Below are positions 53,582-64,000 of a DNA stretch of 64,000 bases, one piece after another. The stretch spans positions 1 through 64,000 of the forward strand of contig NZ_CP019447.1 in the NCBI RefSeq assembly GCF_001975225.1, written 5' to 3'. Position numbers and translations under genes: made by a program. Every line of letters begins with the position of its first letter. The stretch's first letter is position 1. The notes under the pieces were generated by a model that worked only from the letters and a program-made list of their open reading frames with translations, was not told the origin of the DNA and ran no database searches. Source of the DNA: Kosakonia cowanii JCM 10956 = DSM 18146. GTDB taxonomy: Bacteria; Pseudomonadota; Gammaproteobacteria; Enterobacterales; Enterobacteriaceae.

Positions 53582-53694
53582 TGTCGCTGTGGGACGACAT
53601 ATCTACGCCATTTTAGGTAAAGCTATTTTAATCAAAAGGTTACGTGTAGCTGATAGGCGACAACACGAGATAAGAATGTCGCTGAAGAACAACA
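53582..53694. promoter_or_regulatory. Three GlrR-type activator sites upstream of glmZ
   Basis: A perfect TGTC-N10-GACA site is at 53582-53599. Near matches are at 53645-53662 (TGTA...GACA) and 53677-53694 (TGTC...AACA). Sites of this form bind GlrR, the response regulator with GlrK that activates sigma-54 transcription of glmY/glmZ. They lie roughly 110-235 bp upstream of the promoter. The rest of 53449-53758 shows no gene. Confidence 0.7.
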
Positions 53695-53726
53695 GAGGAA
53701 AATGAGGAAAACCTGAACCGCAGAAA

Positions 53727-53752
53727 ACAAAAAACCCCGCTTACGCGGGGTT
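53727..53752 (-). terminator. Terminator of the argX-hisR-leuT-proM operon
   Basis: On the minus strand AACCCCGC/GCGGGGTT with a GTAA loop is followed by a run of T. It is 6 bp past the CCA end of the last tRNA. Confidence 0.9.
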
Positions 53753-53758
53753 CAAAAT

Positions 53759-53835
53759 TGGTCGGCGAGAGAGGATTCGAACCTCCGACCCACTGGTCCC
53801 AAACCAGTTGCGCTACCAAGCTGCGCTACTCGCCG
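53759..53835 (-). tRNA. proM: tRNA-Pro (UGG)
   Basis: A 77-nt tRNA gene with CCA encoded, read on the minus strand. The acceptor CGGCGAG pairs with CTCGCCG, and the anticodon loop contains TGG. It is the last gene of the argX-hisR-leuT-proM operon and matches E. coli proM. Confidence 0.95.
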
Positions 53836-53874
53836 TTTTTACTGCTTTTTGACTTTTTTGTTCAATCAAAGTTG

Positions 53875-53961
53875 TGGTGCGAGGGGGGGGACTTGAACCC
53901 CCACGTCCGTAAGGACACTAACACCTGAAGCTAGCGCGTCTACCAATTCCGCCACCTTCGC
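53875..53961 (-). tRNA. leuT: tRNA-Leu (CAG)
   Basis: An 87-nt class II tRNA with a long variable arm and CCA end. The acceptor GCGAAGG and the anticodon loop with CAG match E. coli leuT. It lies between hisR and proM in the same operon. Confidence 0.95.
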
Positions 53962-53991
53962 ATCGCCACGAAACTTTTTACTGCTAAATAA

Positions 53992-54067
53992 TGGGGTGGC
54001 TAATGGGACTCGAACCCACGACAACTGGAATCACAATCCAGGGCTCTACCAACTGAGCTATAGCCAC
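53992..54067 (-). tRNA. hisR: tRNA-His (GUG)
   Basis: A 76-nt tRNA gene with anticodon GTG and the extra 5' G typical of tRNA-His (GTGGCTA start). CCA is encoded. It is the second gene of the operon. Confidence 0.95.
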
Positions 54068-54136
54068 CACTGTAAATCTGTTCACGCGGTATCGTGATAA
54101 TTCACGAACCACCGCAGCTCAAGCGCCGGGTTAAAA

Positions 54137-54213
<77 letters not shown>

Positions 54214-54234
54214 GTAGCGCCGTTGCGGGGGTGG

Positions 54235-54263
54235 ATAGTACGGACTTCGGGGGCAGCTGTCTA
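54235..54263 (-). promoter_or_regulatory. argX tRNA operon promoter
   Basis: The minus strand has TAGACA (54258-54263, -35) and TACTAT (54235-54240, -10) with a 17-bp spacer. A GC-rich discriminator follows, as is typical of stringent tRNA promoters. Confidence 0.75.
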
Positions 54264-54316
54264 GTGCTTTTTTGAAGAAAAATGCGCGTTTGGTTATGCT
54301 TTGCGCACTTTGTCTC

Positions 54317-55702
54317 TTATTCACCCACCCGAGGCGTTGCCGCACGGCGATCGAAGCCAAATAGCTTATATACCAGCGTCACGGCAGCCAGGAAGATCAC
54401 GCCGACAAACAGCGACATACGGGTGTCTTCATTGAATCCCATGCCAATCAGCACGCAGACGAGGAAGGCCATGGTAAGCCAGTTCGCCCATGGGAACAGC
54501 ATCGAACGGAACGGATGGCTGGCAATCGCCTCTTTGTGAACCTTGCGAAAACGCAGCTGGCTAATCAGGATCACGAACCACGGCACCATGCCCGGCAGCA
54601 CGCTGGCGCTATAGACATAGACAAACACGCGCTGCGGGTTAGGAATGATGTAGTTCAGGCATGAACCGATGAGCAGGATGATAATCGAGATAGTCACGCC
54701 CACCGCCGGCACGCCGTTTTTCGAGACTTTGGCAACCGCTGCCGGTAACTGGCGGTTCTTCGCCAGCGCATAGAGCATACGGCCACAGCTGTACATGCCG
54801 CTGTTACAGCCGGAGAGCGCCGCAGTCAGCACAACAAAGTTGATGATGCCTGCCGCCGCGGTAATACCGATTTTCGCGAAGGTCAGGACGAACGGGCTAC
54901 CGTTAGTACCAATTTCATTCCACGGGAAGATGGTGACGATAACGAAGATTGCGCCGACATAGAAAATCAGGATGCGCCACAGCACCTTGCTTACCGCACT
55001 GCGCAGCGTCACCTGCGGGTTTTTCGCTTCACCCGCGGTAATACCGATCAGCTCAACGCCCTGATACGAGGCGACAACAATACAGAGCGCGGTGAGGAAC
55101 CCTTTCCAGCCGCCGGCGAAGAAGCCGCCGTGCTCGGTAAGATTGCTAAAGCCGATGGAGTGACCGCCATTGCCAAAGCCGAAGAAAATCACGCCCAGGC
55201 CCACGATGATCATCACGATGATGGTGGTAACTTTGATCATCGCAAACCAGAACTCAATCTCGCCATACAGGCGCACCGCCGCAAGGTTCGCCAGCGCCAC
55301 CAGCCCAACGGCAATCAGTGCCGGTATCCACTGGGCGAGATCCGGGAACCAGAACTGGACATAGACGCCAATGGCGGTGATTTCCGAAATCCCCACCGCC
55401 ATCCACATAAACCAGTAGGACCAGGCGGTGAGATAACCAAAGAAGGGGCTCATGTAACGATGAGCGTAGACGGCGAACGACCCGGCGACCGGTTCAAGGA
55501 AGAGCATTTCGCCCATCGAACGCATAATAAAGAAGACGAAAAGTCCGGCAATGATATAGGCCAGCAGAACTGACGGGCCAGCCCACTTCAGGGTGCTGGC
55601 AGCGCCCATAAACAGGCCAACGCCGATGGTGCCGCCAAGGGCAATTAATTCAATGTGACGAGACTCCAGCCCACGCTGAAGTTCGGGTTGTTTTTCGGCC
55701 AT
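54317..55702 (-). CDS. yifK: Threonine/serine permease YifK (ThrP)
   Basis: YifK is an amino-acid/H+ symporter of the APC family shown in E. coli to import threonine and serine. The 461-residue protein has about 12 membrane helices. The conserved N-terminal [22 protein letters not shown] and [24 protein letters not shown] are visible. It ends 103 bp before the argX gene. The 256-bp leader 55703-55958 has a small GC hairpin (CCCGC-GCGGG around 55735-55745) and no gene. Confidence 0.93.
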   Translation of the reverse strand: MAEKQPELQRGLESRHIELIALGGTIGVGLFMGAASTLKWAGPSVLLAYIIAGLFVFFIMRSMGEMLFLEPVAGSFAVYAHRYMSPFFGYLTAWSYWFMWMAVGISEITAIGVYVQFWFPDLAQWIPALIAVGLVALANLAAVRLYGEIEFWFAMIKVTTIIVMIIVGLGVIFFGFGNGGHSIGFSNLTEHGGFFAGGWKGFLTALCIVVASYQGVELIGITAGEAKNPQVTLRSAVSKVLWRILIFYVGAIFVIVTIFPWNEIGTNGSPFVLTFAKIGITAAAGIINFVVLTAALSGCNSGMYSCGRMLYALAKNRQLPAAVAKVSKNGVPAVGVTISIIILLIGSCLNYIIPNPQRVFVYVYSASVLPGMVPWFVILISQLRFRKVHKEAIASHPFRSMLFPWANWLTMAFLVCVLIGMGFNEDTRMSLFVGVIFLAAVTLVYKLFGFDRRAATPRVGE

Positions 55703-55958
55703 AAATCCTCTGTTGTATTTGCTTCTTGCTTCGCCCGCATCGCGGGTTATTGTTATGAGTTTCCCTCATCTCATCGCAGGCGATACTGCTCCGCCCCGCG
55801 AAAGGGAGGGCGCAAAATCAGCGCGGCGCTGCAATGAGAGAGCGAATGGTTTCTTAAATCGACGGAAATGGCAAACGATGTGTATAAAAAATCCTGGTAG
55901 CGCACAATAAAAGAGCAGCAGGAGAGGGAAAGGCAGCGCATTGCGCCGCCGGAGGGGT

Positions 55959-56699
55959 TCAGAGTTTTCCGCTGTAGTGCCAGCGTAAATAACGCAGCAG
56001 ACGGAGCTGGCGCTTCAGGCGCGAAGGCTGCGACAGCAAGCGGTATAGCCACTCAAGGCCGAGGTTCTGCCAGAATTTCGGTGCGCGCTTAACATGTCCG
56101 GTAAAGACATCGTAGGTGCCGCCGACGCCCATATAGAGCGCATCCGGACAGACAAGGCGGCAGTCACGCATAAAAATCTCCTGCCGCGGCGAGCCCATTG
56201 CGACAGTGACGATCTTCGCCCCGCTGTCACGAATGGCTGCAAACAGCGCCTCGCGCTGCTCGGGTTTGAAGTAGCCATCCTGGCAACCCACAACATTCAC
56301 CTGCCACTGGTCACGCAGTTTCTGCACGGTCTGCGCCAGCACGTCCGGCTTACCGCCCACCAGGAAGACCGGCGTGCCCGTCTCCCCTGCCCGCGCCATT
56401 AACGCTTCCCACAAATCGGCACCCGCCACGCGGGAGACCTGCGCCTGCGGAAACTTTTTGCGTATTGAGCGCACAACGCTGATGCCATCGGCATATTTAA
56501 ACTCCGCCGCCTCAATCAGGGCGCGAACCTCGGCATCATCTTCCAGCGTCAGCATCTTTTCGGCATTGATTGCCACCAGCGTGCCCTGCTCTACGCGCCC
56601 GTCACCGAAAAGATGATCCAGCGCGTGGGGCATATCACGCCAGCCAATCAACTTCAGGCCGCGAAGGTCATACAGCGGTGCCGCCGTCTTATCCGTCAT
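55959..56699 (-). CDS. wecG: UDP-ManNAcA transferase WecG
   Basis: WecG transfers N-acetylmannosaminuronic acid to undecaprenyl-PP-GlcNAc, the second step of enterobacterial common antigen. The 246-residue protein belongs to the GT26 family. Motifs [29 protein letters not shown] and [15 protein letters not shown] are visible. It is the last wec gene here, 11 bp after wzyE, and yifK follows on the same strand. Confidence 0.96.
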   Translation of the reverse strand: MTDKTAAPLYDLRGLKLIGWRDMPHALDHLFGDGRVEQGTLVAINAEKMLTLEDDAEVRALIEAAEFKYADGISVVRSIRKKFPQAQVSRVAGADLWEALMARAGETGTPVFLVGGKPDVLAQTVQKLRDQWQVNVVGCQDGYFKPEQREALFAAIRDSGAKIVTVAMGSPRQEIFMRDCRLVCPDALYMGVGGTYDVFTGHVKRAPKFWQNLGLEWLYRLLSQPSRLKRQLRLLRYLRWHYSGKL

Positions 56700-56710
56700 G
56701 TTTGATCCTT

Positions 56711-58063
56711 TTACAACTGGGAGAGCGGTTTGACCGCGCGCGTACCGCGACGCTGTATCAACCCGGCGCTATCGAATAGCCAGTACAGCAGTTTCGCCGC
56801 CAGCAGGCAGAAAGCGAAAACGGCGAGGAAGAAGACCACACGAGAGGCGAACGCATCCAGCCCTTCACGCGCCAGCACAATCATGTTGAAGATCGCCCCG
56901 AAGCAGAAGCTGTGCAGGATCGCCGCCTTGTAGCGGTTCGTTTCCCGGTTGCCCAGGGCATAAACCCAGTCGAACCATTTGATGATAAGCCCCACCGCTG
57001 CCGCGCCCAGCGGAATAAACCACGCGCCGCCCATCACCACTAAGGAGCCAATCAGCGTCGGTGAAATGGCCAGCCCTGAGTGGTTATTCAGCACTTCCCA
57101 GGTAAAGTAGTTCGCGGTGTTAAGCACAACACCCGGGCGCGATGGCCACAGCCAGGTGGGGATAAAGACATAGAAATCGCGCACAATTGGCGCCAGCCCC
57201 TGAAACTCAATCTTGTCGTAGTTTTGCAGCAGCAAAGCGAGGTTTTCCCACGGCGAGAAGGTATCGCGCGTCAGATAGAGGAAGGTGTAAAACGCTTCAT
57301 CACCGCGCACATCCAGCCCGTAGCGTTTCAGCGCCAGCCAGAACATGCCGACAATGCCGAGCACGCCCGCCGCCGCCAGCATCCACAACGAGATCCAGCC
57401 ACGAATAATGCCGATAAACAGGAAGATAGCGAAGGCAATGATGATATTGGCGCGCGTACCGCCAACAATCATGTAGGTCAGCAGGCCAAACGCCACGGTG
57501 CTGACCAAAAAGAAGAGCCAGGTCTGGGCATTCTGCCGCAGGAAGTAGACCACCAGCATCGCCGGAATAAAGAAATAGAAGAAGCGCTTCAGCGCTACGC
57601 CGGAGACTTCGCTGGAGAAAATCTGGCTATAGGAGTGCAGACGGAAGAGTAAAAACCCGTTGTGCATAAAGAAGATGCCAACGCTCACCAGCGCGATGAC
57701 CATCAGGATCACCCACGTCAGATGCGCCTCTACCCGGTTAATGGTAAAGAGCGGACGCCGCGGCGTAAGAGAAGACGAAGCGCGCAGCCGCGTTTTATAG
57801 GTCACATAGTAGATGCCATAGAAGCAGGCCGCCGCCAGCAGCGTCTGCATCAGGATATCGGGCGGCGCAACGCCGACGTTGAAGCGGAACACCAGCACGC
57901 TGGTCAGCGGAAAACCGAAGAAGAAGGTCAGCAAAAAAAGCAGCGAGAAGAAGACGTTAAAGTTAAAACGTACGCGGCGAAATTCGAACCAGGTGAGCGT
58001 GCCGATAAACAGCGTCGCCAACAGCCAGATAACAAACAGTCCGCAAAATTCGAGTGGGCTCAT
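56711..58063 (-). CDS. wzyE: Enterobacterial common antigen polymerase WzyE
   Basis: WzyE polymerises the trisaccharide repeat units of enterobacterial common antigen at the outer face of the inner membrane. The 450-residue protein has about a dozen membrane helices and a large periplasmic loop with [20 protein letters not shown]. It overlaps wecF by 4 bp at its start. Confidence 0.94.
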   Translation of the reverse strand: MSPLEFCGLFVIWLLATLFIGTLTWFEFRRVRFNFNVFFSLLFLLTFFFGFPLTSVLVFRFNVGVAPPDILMQTLLAAACFYGIYYVTYKTRLRASSSLTPRRPLFTINRVEAHLTWVILMVIALVSVGIFFMHNGFLLFRLHSYSQIFSSEVSGVALKRFFYFFIPAMLVVYFLRQNAQTWLFFLVSTVAFGLLTYMIVGGTRANIIIAFAIFLFIGIIRGWISLWMLAAAGVLGIVGMFWLALKRYGLDVRGDEAFYTFLYLTRDTFSPWENLALLLQNYDKIEFQGLAPIVRDFYVFIPTWLWPSRPGVVLNTANYFTWEVLNNHSGLAISPTLIGSLVVMGGAWFIPLGAAAVGLIIKWFDWVYALGNRETNRYKAAILHSFCFGAIFNMIVLAREGLDAFASRVVFFLAVFAFCLLAAKLLYWLFDSAGLIQRRGTRAVKPLSQL

Positions 58064-59139
58064 CCGTTGATCCCCGCAGCGTTAAGGAGCGCTTTGTGCC
58101 ACAGCGTTTCGTAATGTGGGCTGAAAAAAGCGATAGCGTTTTTATCCACCGCTAACAGCTGGCGGCGGGCCTCGCGGATCACCGCCTCATCCAGCGCATC
58201 GCCGGTAAAGAGAACGGGAATGCCTTCCGCCACCATATCGCGCCAGAAGGGGTTTTCCCTGTTCAGCACACAGGGCACGCCCGCCTGGATCAGCAGGCAC
58301 ATCGTACCGATCCCCTGCTGGCGTGCAAAAATGAAATAGCCCAGATCGCACTGCGCGAGCAGCCCGAGATAGGCATCAAAATCCATTTTCTCATCGAGGA
58401 TGCGCAGGTTGTCAGCACTGAAAAGCGTCAGCCCGGCGCTGCGTACTGCGGCGATATAAGCATCGTTATTCGCCGGATAGCCCATCGGCACAATGATATT
58501 GACCGTATCGCCAAACTGACGGTGGATCGCCTGCAAAGCGGCAATATGCTCATTACTCGCATCGCCGGAGTTGCCGACCAGAATCGTCAGCTTGCCCGTC
58601 TGCGGGCGCTCATCCGCCATGTTGTTCAGCGCCGGATCCATACGCGTTGGGAAATAGAGCAGTTCACCAGGCACTTTAGGGTTACGTTCGGCAAACCACG
58701 CCAGATCGCCGCGGGTCGCAAAGATGCAGCCTACGCGACGCTGCGCTAAACGGCGCAGCGGATAAAAGAGACGGAATTTCAGGCTGCGGGAGACTTCATA
58801 CAGATCGGCGCCCCAGGCGTGCCAGTAGAACTGCTCGCGCTTGATAGCCCCTTGCAGCAGTGCCAGCCAGAGATCGAAATTAAACTGACCGTGGAAGAAG
58901 AAGCGCTGCTGACGTTGCGCTTTCGCCCGCGCGATGACCGCTTTTGCCAGACTCTTTTTGTCGGGATAAAAATGCAGCGTCAGCGCAGGATAGTGCGCCC
59001 GCTGCGACTCGTCACGCCCGACAACCATAAACTCGCGGGCATACTCTCCCGATGCCGCAAGATGGTCGTTAAAGAAGCGCAGCACAGTTTGGTTATGGTG
59101 TGGGATATCCGATCCCAGTATGTGAATCAGTGCAGTCAT
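58060..59139 (-). CDS. wecF: TDP-Fuc4NAc transferase WecF
   Basis: WecF adds 4-acetamido-4,6-dideoxygalactose to lipid II of enterobacterial common antigen to complete the trisaccharide lipid III. The 359-residue protein is of GT56, with [20 protein letters not shown] at the N-terminus, [10 protein letters not shown] and [17 protein letters not shown]. It overlaps wzxE and wzyE by 4 bp on either side. Confidence 0.95.
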   Translation of the reverse strand: MTALIHILGSDIPHHNQTVLRFFNDHLAASGEYAREFMVVGRDESQRAHYPALTLHFYPDKKSLAKAVIARAKAQRQQRFFFHGQFNFDLWLALLQGAIKREQFYWHAWGADLYEVSRSLKFRLFYPLRRLAQRRVGCIFATRGDLAWFAERNPKVPGELLYFPTRMDPALNNMADERPQTGKLTILVGNSGDASNEHIAALQAIHRQFGDTVNIIVPMGYPANNDAYIAAVRSAGLTLFSADNLRILDEKMDFDAYLGLLAQCDLGYFIFARQQGIGTMCLLIQAGVPCVLNRENPFWRDMVAEGIPVLFTGDALDEAVIREARRQLLAVDKNAIAFFSPHYETLWHKALLNAAGING

Positions 59140-60386
59140 GCCTTTTTACGCCAAATCAAAAAAACGCCGCAACAAACAGCGAAATAGATAATGTAGGTGG
59201 CCATATAGGCCTGCGCTGCGCCCGCCGCGCCGTGCGCCGGAATAAGCCAGCGCGCGAAGAGCGTCAGCAGCGCAAACTGGCTTATTTCAGCCAGTATATA
59301 GAATCGCAGCGAGGCCTTCGCGATGACTAAATAGCCAAAGACGTAAGCCCCCACTTTCAATACATCCCCGACCAGCTGCCAGGCGAAGAGATCGCGCATG
59401 GCGATAAACTTCTCAGAAAAGAGCAGCCAGATCGCCACATCGCGCAGCAGCCAGACGCCGAGGCTCACCGCCGCCACGGCGGGAAGAACAAAGCGCAGTG
59501 ACCTGCCGATTTCACGCGAGATCTCCTGCTTCGTCACCAGTCGCGACAATGTCGGTAACAGATAGACGCTAAACGAGGCGGTAATAAACTGCAGGTAAGC
59601 ATCCGATATCGTGCTTACACCCTGCCAGATCCCCACATCATCCCAGCTGTAGTGGGCAGCAAGCTGGTTTCGCATCATCACGTAAGCCAGCGGCATCGTA
59701 AATGAGGTGATGAGCGCCATCAGGGTAAATTTACCCAGCTGACCTGCCAGCACACGATCCCACTGCGGCCTAAAGAAACGCAGCGGTATCGCTTTGCTTC
59801 TCAGCAGCATCGCCATCGCCGGGATAACCACCAGCGCAGGCACCAGTGCCAGCCCCAGCAGCGCACCCTGATAGCCGCCAATGCGGTAACAGAGATACCA
59901 GGCCAGCACGCCAATGAGGCTGCCGATAATCAGCGACAGCGCATTCCCCGCCGCATCGCGGAACCCCTTCATTACCGCCAGCAACAGGTTGGCCCAGGCG
60001 ATGCCCATCTGCACCAACGCGACTAAGCGCACAAGCCCCTGATAGTGGGTATGACCAAACAGCCCCTGGCTGATGGGCGCGGCAGCGAGCAGGAACAGCA
60101 GCGCCAGCAGGGTTGAGAAGCCGAGCACCATCGCCGAGGAGGTACCGACAACCACGCGCAGACGCGCGGGATCGTCATGAGACTGCGCCACAAACTTCGT
60201 GACGCCATTAAAAATCCCCGCGCCCGCCAGCACGCCAAGCACGGTAATCAGCTGGCGAAAGTTACCCGCCTGTCCGACGCCGGATGGCCCGAACGCCATC
60301 GCCAGCAGTTTAACCACCAGCAGTCCCGCGCCGATTTTGACCAGCGTGCTTGCGGCAGTCCAGAGCGATGCTTTTGCCAGCGACAT
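59136..60386 (-). CDS. wzxE: Lipid III flippase WzxE
   Basis: WzxE flips the completed enterobacterial common antigen lipid III across the inner membrane. The 416-residue protein has about 12 hydrophobic segments and the polysaccharide-flippase fold ([19 protein letters not shown] at the start, [15 protein letters not shown]). It is one base after wecE and overlaps wecF. Confidence 0.95.
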   Translation of the reverse strand: MSLAKASLWTAASTLVKIGAGLLVVKLLAMAFGPSGVGQAGNFRQLITVLGVLAGAGIFNGVTKFVAQSHDDPARLRVVVGTSSAMVLGFSTLLALLFLLAAAPISQGLFGHTHYQGLVRLVALVQMGIAWANLLLAVMKGFRDAAGNALSLIIGSLIGVLAWYLCYRIGGYQGALLGLALVPALVVIPAMAMLLRSKAIPLRFFRPQWDRVLAGQLGKFTLMALITSFTMPLAYVMMRNQLAAHYSWDDVGIWQGVSTISDAYLQFITASFSVYLLPTLSRLVTKQEISREIGRSLRFVLPAVAAVSLGVWLLRDVAIWLLFSEKFIAMRDLFAWQLVGDVLKVGAYVFGYLVIAKASLRFYILAEISQFALLTLFARWLIPAHGAAGAAQAYMATYIIYFAVCCGVFLIWRKKA

Positions 60387-60387
60387 A

Positions 60388-61518
60388 TCAGCTGAAGTAG
60401 CTCAGAAGCGTGCTGATCACCGTCCGCTGATTGACCGACGCCAGGTTGTAGAAGAGCGGCAGGCGAAGCAACCGCTCACTCTCTTGCGTGGTATAGCGGT
60501 CTTCGCCGTGGAAGGTACCGAACTTCTCGCCGGCTGGCGAGGCGTGCAGCGGGATATAGTGGAACACCGCCATAATCTCCGCTTCCTTCAGGAAGGCAAT
60601 CAGCTTGCTGCGATCCGCTTCGTCGCGCAGCTTAATATAAAACATGTGCGCATTGTGGCTACACTCTGCCGGAATCGAGGGCAGTTCAATGCGCCCGGTT
60701 TTTGCCAGCGGGGAGAGCGCATCATAGTAGTTTTGCCACAAGGCCAGCCGCTGCTGGTTAATGCGCTCGGCTGACTCCAGCTGTGCCCACAGGTAGGCGG
60801 CCTGCAAATCGGCCATCAAATAGCTGGAGCCGATATCACGCCAGGTGTACTTATCCACCTGCCCGCGGAAGAACTGGCTGCGATTGGTGCCCTTTTCGCG
60901 AATCACCTCTGCGCGTTCAACCAGCGCGCGATCGTTAATTAGCGTCGCGCCGCCTTCACCGCCCGCAGTGTAGTTTTTGGTTTCGTGAAAACTGAAGCAG
61001 CCAATATGGCCGATGGTGCCTAATGCCCGTCCTTTGTAGGTCGACATCACGCCCTGCGCGGCATCTTCCACCACCAACAGCTTATGCTTTTGCGCGATCG
61101 CCATGATGGTGTCCATTTCACAGGCAACGCCCGCATAATGCACCGGCACAATCGCGCGCGTCTTATCGGTGATCGCCGCTTCAATCCGCGTCTCATCGAT
61201 GTTCATCGTATCCGGGCGGATATCAACGAAGACGATCTTCGCCCCACGCAGCACAAAGGCGTTGGCGGTGGAGACGAAGGTGTAGCTCGGCATAATCACT
61301 TCATCGCCAGGCTGGATATCCAGCAGCAGCGCGGCCATCTCCAGCGATGCGGTGCATGAAGGCGTCAGCAGGACTTTGGCGCTGCGAAAACGCTGCTCCA
61401 TCCACTGCTGGCAGCGGCGGGTAAAACCGCCGTCGCCGCATAATTTCCCGCTGCCCATTGCCGACTGCATGTAGTCAATTTCCGTTCCTACTACCGGTGG
61501 TGCATTGAAAGGGATCAT
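60388..61518 (-). CDS. wecE: TDP-4-oxo-6-deoxyglucose transaminase WecE
   Basis: WecE aminates TDP-4-keto-6-deoxyglucose to TDP-Fuc4N using pyridoxal phosphate. The 376-residue protein has the cofactor lysine K181 (FSFHETKNYTAGGEGG) and the VVEDAAQGVMSTYKG motif of the DegT/DnrJ/EryC1 family. It is 4 bp after wecD. Its substrate precursor would normally come from RffG and RffH, which are absent from this cluster. Confidence 0.97.
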   Translation of the reverse strand: MIPFNAPPVVGTEIDYMQSAMGSGKLCGDGGFTRRCQQWMEQRFRSAKVLLTPSCTASLEMAALLLDIQPGDEVIMPSYTFVSTANAFVLRGAKIVFVDIRPDTMNIDETRIEAAITDKTRAIVPVHYAGVACEMDTIMAIAQKHKLLVVEDAAQGVMSTYKGRALGTIGHIGCFSFHETKNYTAGGEGGATLINDRALVERAEVIREKGTNRSQFFRGQVDKYTWRDIGSSYLMADLQAAYLWAQLESAERINQQRLALWQNYYDALSPLAKTGRIELPSIPAECSHNAHMFYIKLRDEADRSKLIAFLKEAEIMAVFHYIPLHASPAGEKFGTFHGEDRYTTQESERLLRLPLFYNLASVNQRTVISTLLSYFS

Positions 61519-61522
61519 AGCG

Positions 61523-62200
61523 TTACCTGTATAGCCATAAGGCGGTGCTTTCTACGTTCGCGCCGCTCTGAATATATCGTTTAAGTGCGGCAGTATTCCC
61601 AAGCTGGGTCGCCACACGCACGTGCGTTAACTGCCGCGCTCGCGCCCACTGGCACGCCGCCTGCATCAATTTCTCGCCCATACCGCGTCCGCCCAGCAGG
61701 CCAATACGCGCCTCGTGCTCATTAAGCTGGCGAAGAGAGACAAAACCGCTGATGGCATCCTCCTGCGCGCGGAAAATCAGACACTGGTGGTCGAAAAGAC
61801 CCTTTACCGCGTTTTCAATCCACTGCGCGTAGAAACGACCGCTCGCCTCAGGCGCATACCAGGGCGCGCGAAAGCGGCTCTGGACAAACATCTCTGCCGC
61901 CATCTGACGAAGCGCGGGAATATCGCTTTCATCTGCCACAGTGGCGACCGGATCGATACCCTGTGCGGCAACCGGCAGTCGCAAATCGATCTCACCTTCG
62001 ACCAGTTGAAAACCCAGCTGTTGCAGGGCATCAAGCTGATGGGTTTGCGCGGCGGGCAATTTCACCTGCAGGCGTTCCCACTGTGCAAAATCTGCGCCAG
62101 TAAGCGCGGGTGCGGAAGGATTCAGACGAATAATCGCGCTGCGCAGACCAAAAAAAGCGCTTTCCCATACCAGCTCATCTATCGTGCCATGCACCGCCAT
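61523..62200 (-). CDS. wecD: TDP-fucosamine acetyltransferase WecD
   Basis: WecD (RffC) acetylates TDP-Fuc4N with acetyl-CoA. The 225-residue protein has a C-terminal GNAT fold with [20 protein letters not shown] and ends [21 protein letters not shown]. The start follows TAAGGATTTAGC, in which the AAGGA ribosome site overlaps the wecC stop. In E. coli rffG and rffH lie between wecC and wecD; here only 9 bp separate them. Confidence 0.94.
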   Translation of the reverse strand: MAVHGTIDELVWESAFFGLRSAIIRLNPSAPALTGADFAQWERLQVKLPAAQTHQLDALQQLGFQLVEGEIDLRLPVAAQGIDPVATVADESDIPALRQMAAEMFVQSRFRAPWYAPEASGRFYAQWIENAVKGLFDHQCLIFRAQEDAISGFVSLRQLNEHEARIGLLGGRGMGEKLMQAACQWARARQLTHVRVATQLGNTAALKRYIQSGANVESTALWLYR

Positions 62201-62209
62201 GCTAAATCC

Positions 62210-63472
62210 TTAGCGCCAGACGCCTTTGGTATCGACGATCCACGGCTGCGAAATGGTGGCGGCATCGACCGCTTTAAACTGCTTATGGTCGACCAGCATC
62301 ACCAGCACATCGGCCTGCGCCAGCGCATCCTGGGTGTTGACCAGCGTGCTGTGCCCGGCCATTTTCTCCGGCAGCGTGTCGATATTCGGTTCGACGACCA
62401 GCGTCTGGCCGTTGTGCCACTGGGCGATGTCATGCGCGATCTCCATCGCCGGGCTTTCACGTAGATCGTCAATGTTCGGTTTAAACGCCAGCCCGAAGCA
62501 GGCGATTTTAACCTCGCTGGCGCGCTTGCCGCTCGCAGTGAGGCAATCGGCGACGGTGGCTTTCACCTGGTTCAGCACCCAGTGCGGTTTGTGATCGTTC
62601 ACTTCACGCGCGGTACGGATAAGCCTTGCCTGATCGGGGTTCTGCGCCACGATAAACCACGGATCGACCGCGATACAGTGGCCGCCGACGCCAGGGCCGG
62701 GCTGCAGAATATTGACGCGCGGATGGCGATTCGCCAGGCGGATCAGCTCCCAGACGTTGATCCCCTGATCGGCACAAATCAGCGACAGTTCGTTGGCAAA
62801 AGCGATGTTAACGTCGCGGAAGCTGTTTTCTGTCAGCTTGCACATCTCGGCAGTGCGGGCGTTAGTCACTACGCACTCGCCTTCAAGGAAGATTTTATAA
62901 AGCTCGCTGGCGCGGGCAGAACACTTGGGTGTCATGCCGCCAATCACGCGGTCATTTTTAATCAGTTCGACCATCACCTGCCCCGGCAGCACGCGCTCCG
63001 GGCAGTAGGCGATATTCACGTCCGCCTGCTCGCCAGCCTGCTGAGGGAAGGTGAGATCCGGGCGCGCCTCGGCGAGCCACTGCGCCATCTGCTCCGTCGC
63101 GCCAACCGGTGAGGTGGATTCGAGGATCACTAGCGCGCCTTTATGCAGCGCGGGTGCAATGGATTTTGCAGCCGCTTCAACGTAGGCCATATCCGGCTCG
63201 TGATCGCCCTTAAACGGTGTTGGCACCGCAATCAGGTAGGCGTCTGCCGCAACAGGCGTGGTGCTGGCGCGCAGGTAACCGCCCTCCACCGCCGCTTTTA
63301 CTACGCTATCCAGTTCCGGCTCAACGATGTGGATCTCGCCACGGTTAATGGTCTCCACCGCACGCGCGTTGATGTCCACCCCTACGACCTGCTTCTGCCG
63401 GGAGGCAAAAGCCGCTGCGGTAGGCAGGCCAATGTAGCCGAGGCCAATCACGGAAATGGTTGTAAAGCTCAT
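62210..63472 (-). CDS. wecC: UDP-N-acetyl-D-mannosamine dehydrogenase WecC
   Basis: WecC oxidises UDP-ManNAc to UDP-ManNAcA in two NAD-dependent steps. The 420-residue protein has an N-terminal Rossmann motif [13 protein letters not shown], the catalytic Cys region [11 protein letters not shown] (around residue 265) and [18 protein letters not shown]. It overlaps wecB by 4 bp (ATGA). Downstream it abuts wecD directly. Confidence 0.97.
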   Translation of the reverse strand: MSFTTISVIGLGYIGLPTAAAFASRQKQVVGVDINARAVETINRGEIHIVEPELDSVVKAAVEGGYLRASTTPVAADAYLIAVPTPFKGDHEPDMAYVEAAAKSIAPALHKGALVILESTSPVGATEQMAQWLAEARPDLTFPQQAGEQADVNIAYCPERVLPGQVMVELIKNDRVIGGMTPKCSARASELYKIFLEGECVVTNARTAEMCKLTENSFRDVNIAFANELSLICADQGINVWELIRLANRHPRVNILQPGPGVGGHCIAVDPWFIVAQNPDQARLIRTAREVNDHKPHWVLNQVKATVADCLTASGKRASEVKIACFGLAFKPNIDDLRESPAMEIAHDIAQWHNGQTLVVEPNIDTLPEKMAGHSTLVNTQDALAQADVLVMLVDHKQFKAVDAATISQPWIVDTKGVWR

Positions 63473-64000
63473 AGTGTTACCTGATTGTGTTTAAGTGCGT
63501 GCAAAATTCGGCCACAAGCCTGCCCATCCCCGTAAGGGTTGTGCGCGCGGCTCATGGTCTGCCATGCTTCATTGTCATTAAGCAGGAGCGTGACCTCATC
63601 GACGATGCGCTGGCGATCGGTGCCTACCAGTTTTACGGTTCCGGCATCGACGGCCTCTGGCCGCTCGGTCGTGTCACGCATCACCAGCACCGGTTTACCC
63701 AGTGAAGGCGCCTCCTCCTGAATGCCGCCGGAGTCCGTCAGGATCAGCCAGGCGTGGTTCATCAACCACATGAAGGGTAAATAATCCTGCGGCTCAATCA
63801 AAAAAACGTTCTCAACCGGCCCGAGAGTGCGGTTTACCGGCTCGCTGACATTAGGATTGAGGTGCACGGGATAGACAATCTGGACATCATCATTCTGGGC
63901 AGCAATATCCGCCAGCGCGTGACAAATCTGTTCGAAGCCCTGGCCGAAGCTCTCCCGGCGGTGGCCGGTTACCAGCACCAGTTTTTTCTGTGCATCAAGG
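63469..64000 (-). CDS. wecB: UDP-GlcNAc 2-epimerase WecB, partial
   Basis: WecB converts UDP-GlcNAc to UDP-ManNAc. Only the C-terminal 176 residues are in the window: [16 protein letters not shown], then [20 protein letters not shown] and [21 protein letters not shown]. The gene continues past the right edge. It overlaps wecC by 4 bp. The visible part matches the C-terminal lobe of the epimerase fold. Confidence 0.96.
   Translation of the reverse strand, partial: LDAQKKLVLVTGHRRESFGQGFEQICHALADIAAQNDDVQIVYPVHLNPNVSEPVNRTLGPVENVFLIEPQDYLPFMWLMNHAWLILTDSGGIQEEAPSLGKPVLVMRDTTERPEAVDAGTVKLVGTDRQRIVDEVTLLLNDNEAWQTMSRAHNPYGDGQACGRILHALKHNQVTL

Overview
The window is chromosomal DNA from a member of the Enterobacteriaceae. 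Almost every protein matches an E. coli K-12 homologue over its full length, and gene order follows the K-12 rrnA-hemG-fadBA-tat-udp-metE-recQ-cyaA-hemCDXY-argX-wec block. The fairly GC-rich coding sequence, together with an ABC transporter between dlhH and metE that K-12 lacks, suggests a Klebsiella/Enterobacter/Kosakonia-type genome rather than Escherichia. I cannot fix the genus from the sequence alone.

Layout. 1-2000: the start of an rrnA-type operon read on the minus strand (P1 and P2 promoters, boxA, 16S, the first part of tRNA-Ile). 2012-6003: hemG, trkH, yigZ, pepQ. 6152-9957: FadR operator and the fadBA beta-oxidation operon, a four-unit BIME array and a terminator. 10014-12879: fre, ubiD, rfaH. 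12884-18378: tatABCD and ubiE-ubiJ-ubiB. 18445-21861: rmuC, udp, dlhH. 21885-25591: a three-gene ABC importer of uncertain substrate. 25721-29957: metE/metR control region and bioP (yigM). 30056-39691: yigL, pldB, rhtB, rhtC, recQ, pldA, yigI, rarD, yigF, yigG, corA. 40049-45730: uvrD, yigB, xerC, yigA, dapF, lptM. 45867-53184: cyaY, cyaA and the heme operon hemCDXY. 53243-54213: the small RNA glmZ with its sigma-54 control region, then four tRNAs (argX-hisR-leuT-proM). 54317-64000: yifK and the enterobacterial common antigen (wec) operon, with wecB cut by the window end.

Functional groups. UbiB, UbiD, UbiE and UbiJ act in ubiquinone synthesis. HemC and HemD, with HemX and HemY, make uroporphyrinogen III, and HemG acts late in the same pathway. 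FadA and FadB form the fatty-acid oxidation complex. TatA, TatB and TatC form the folded-protein export channel. PldA and PldB act on phospholipids. WecB, WecC, WecD, WecE, WzxE, WecF, WzyE and WecG build enterobacterial common antigen.

The main departures from the K-12 plan are the ABC importer and the absence of rffG and rffH between wecC and wecD, which abut with only 9 bp between them. Readable regulatory signals include FadR, MetJ, MetR, LexA and CRP sites, a glmZ control region with a -24/-12 promoter and GlrR-type sites, an SgrS-complementary stretch inside pldB, and a 101-bp palindromic repeat in the probable metE leader. I found no CRISPR array, insertion sequence, prophage or defence system, and no convincing wholly new system.
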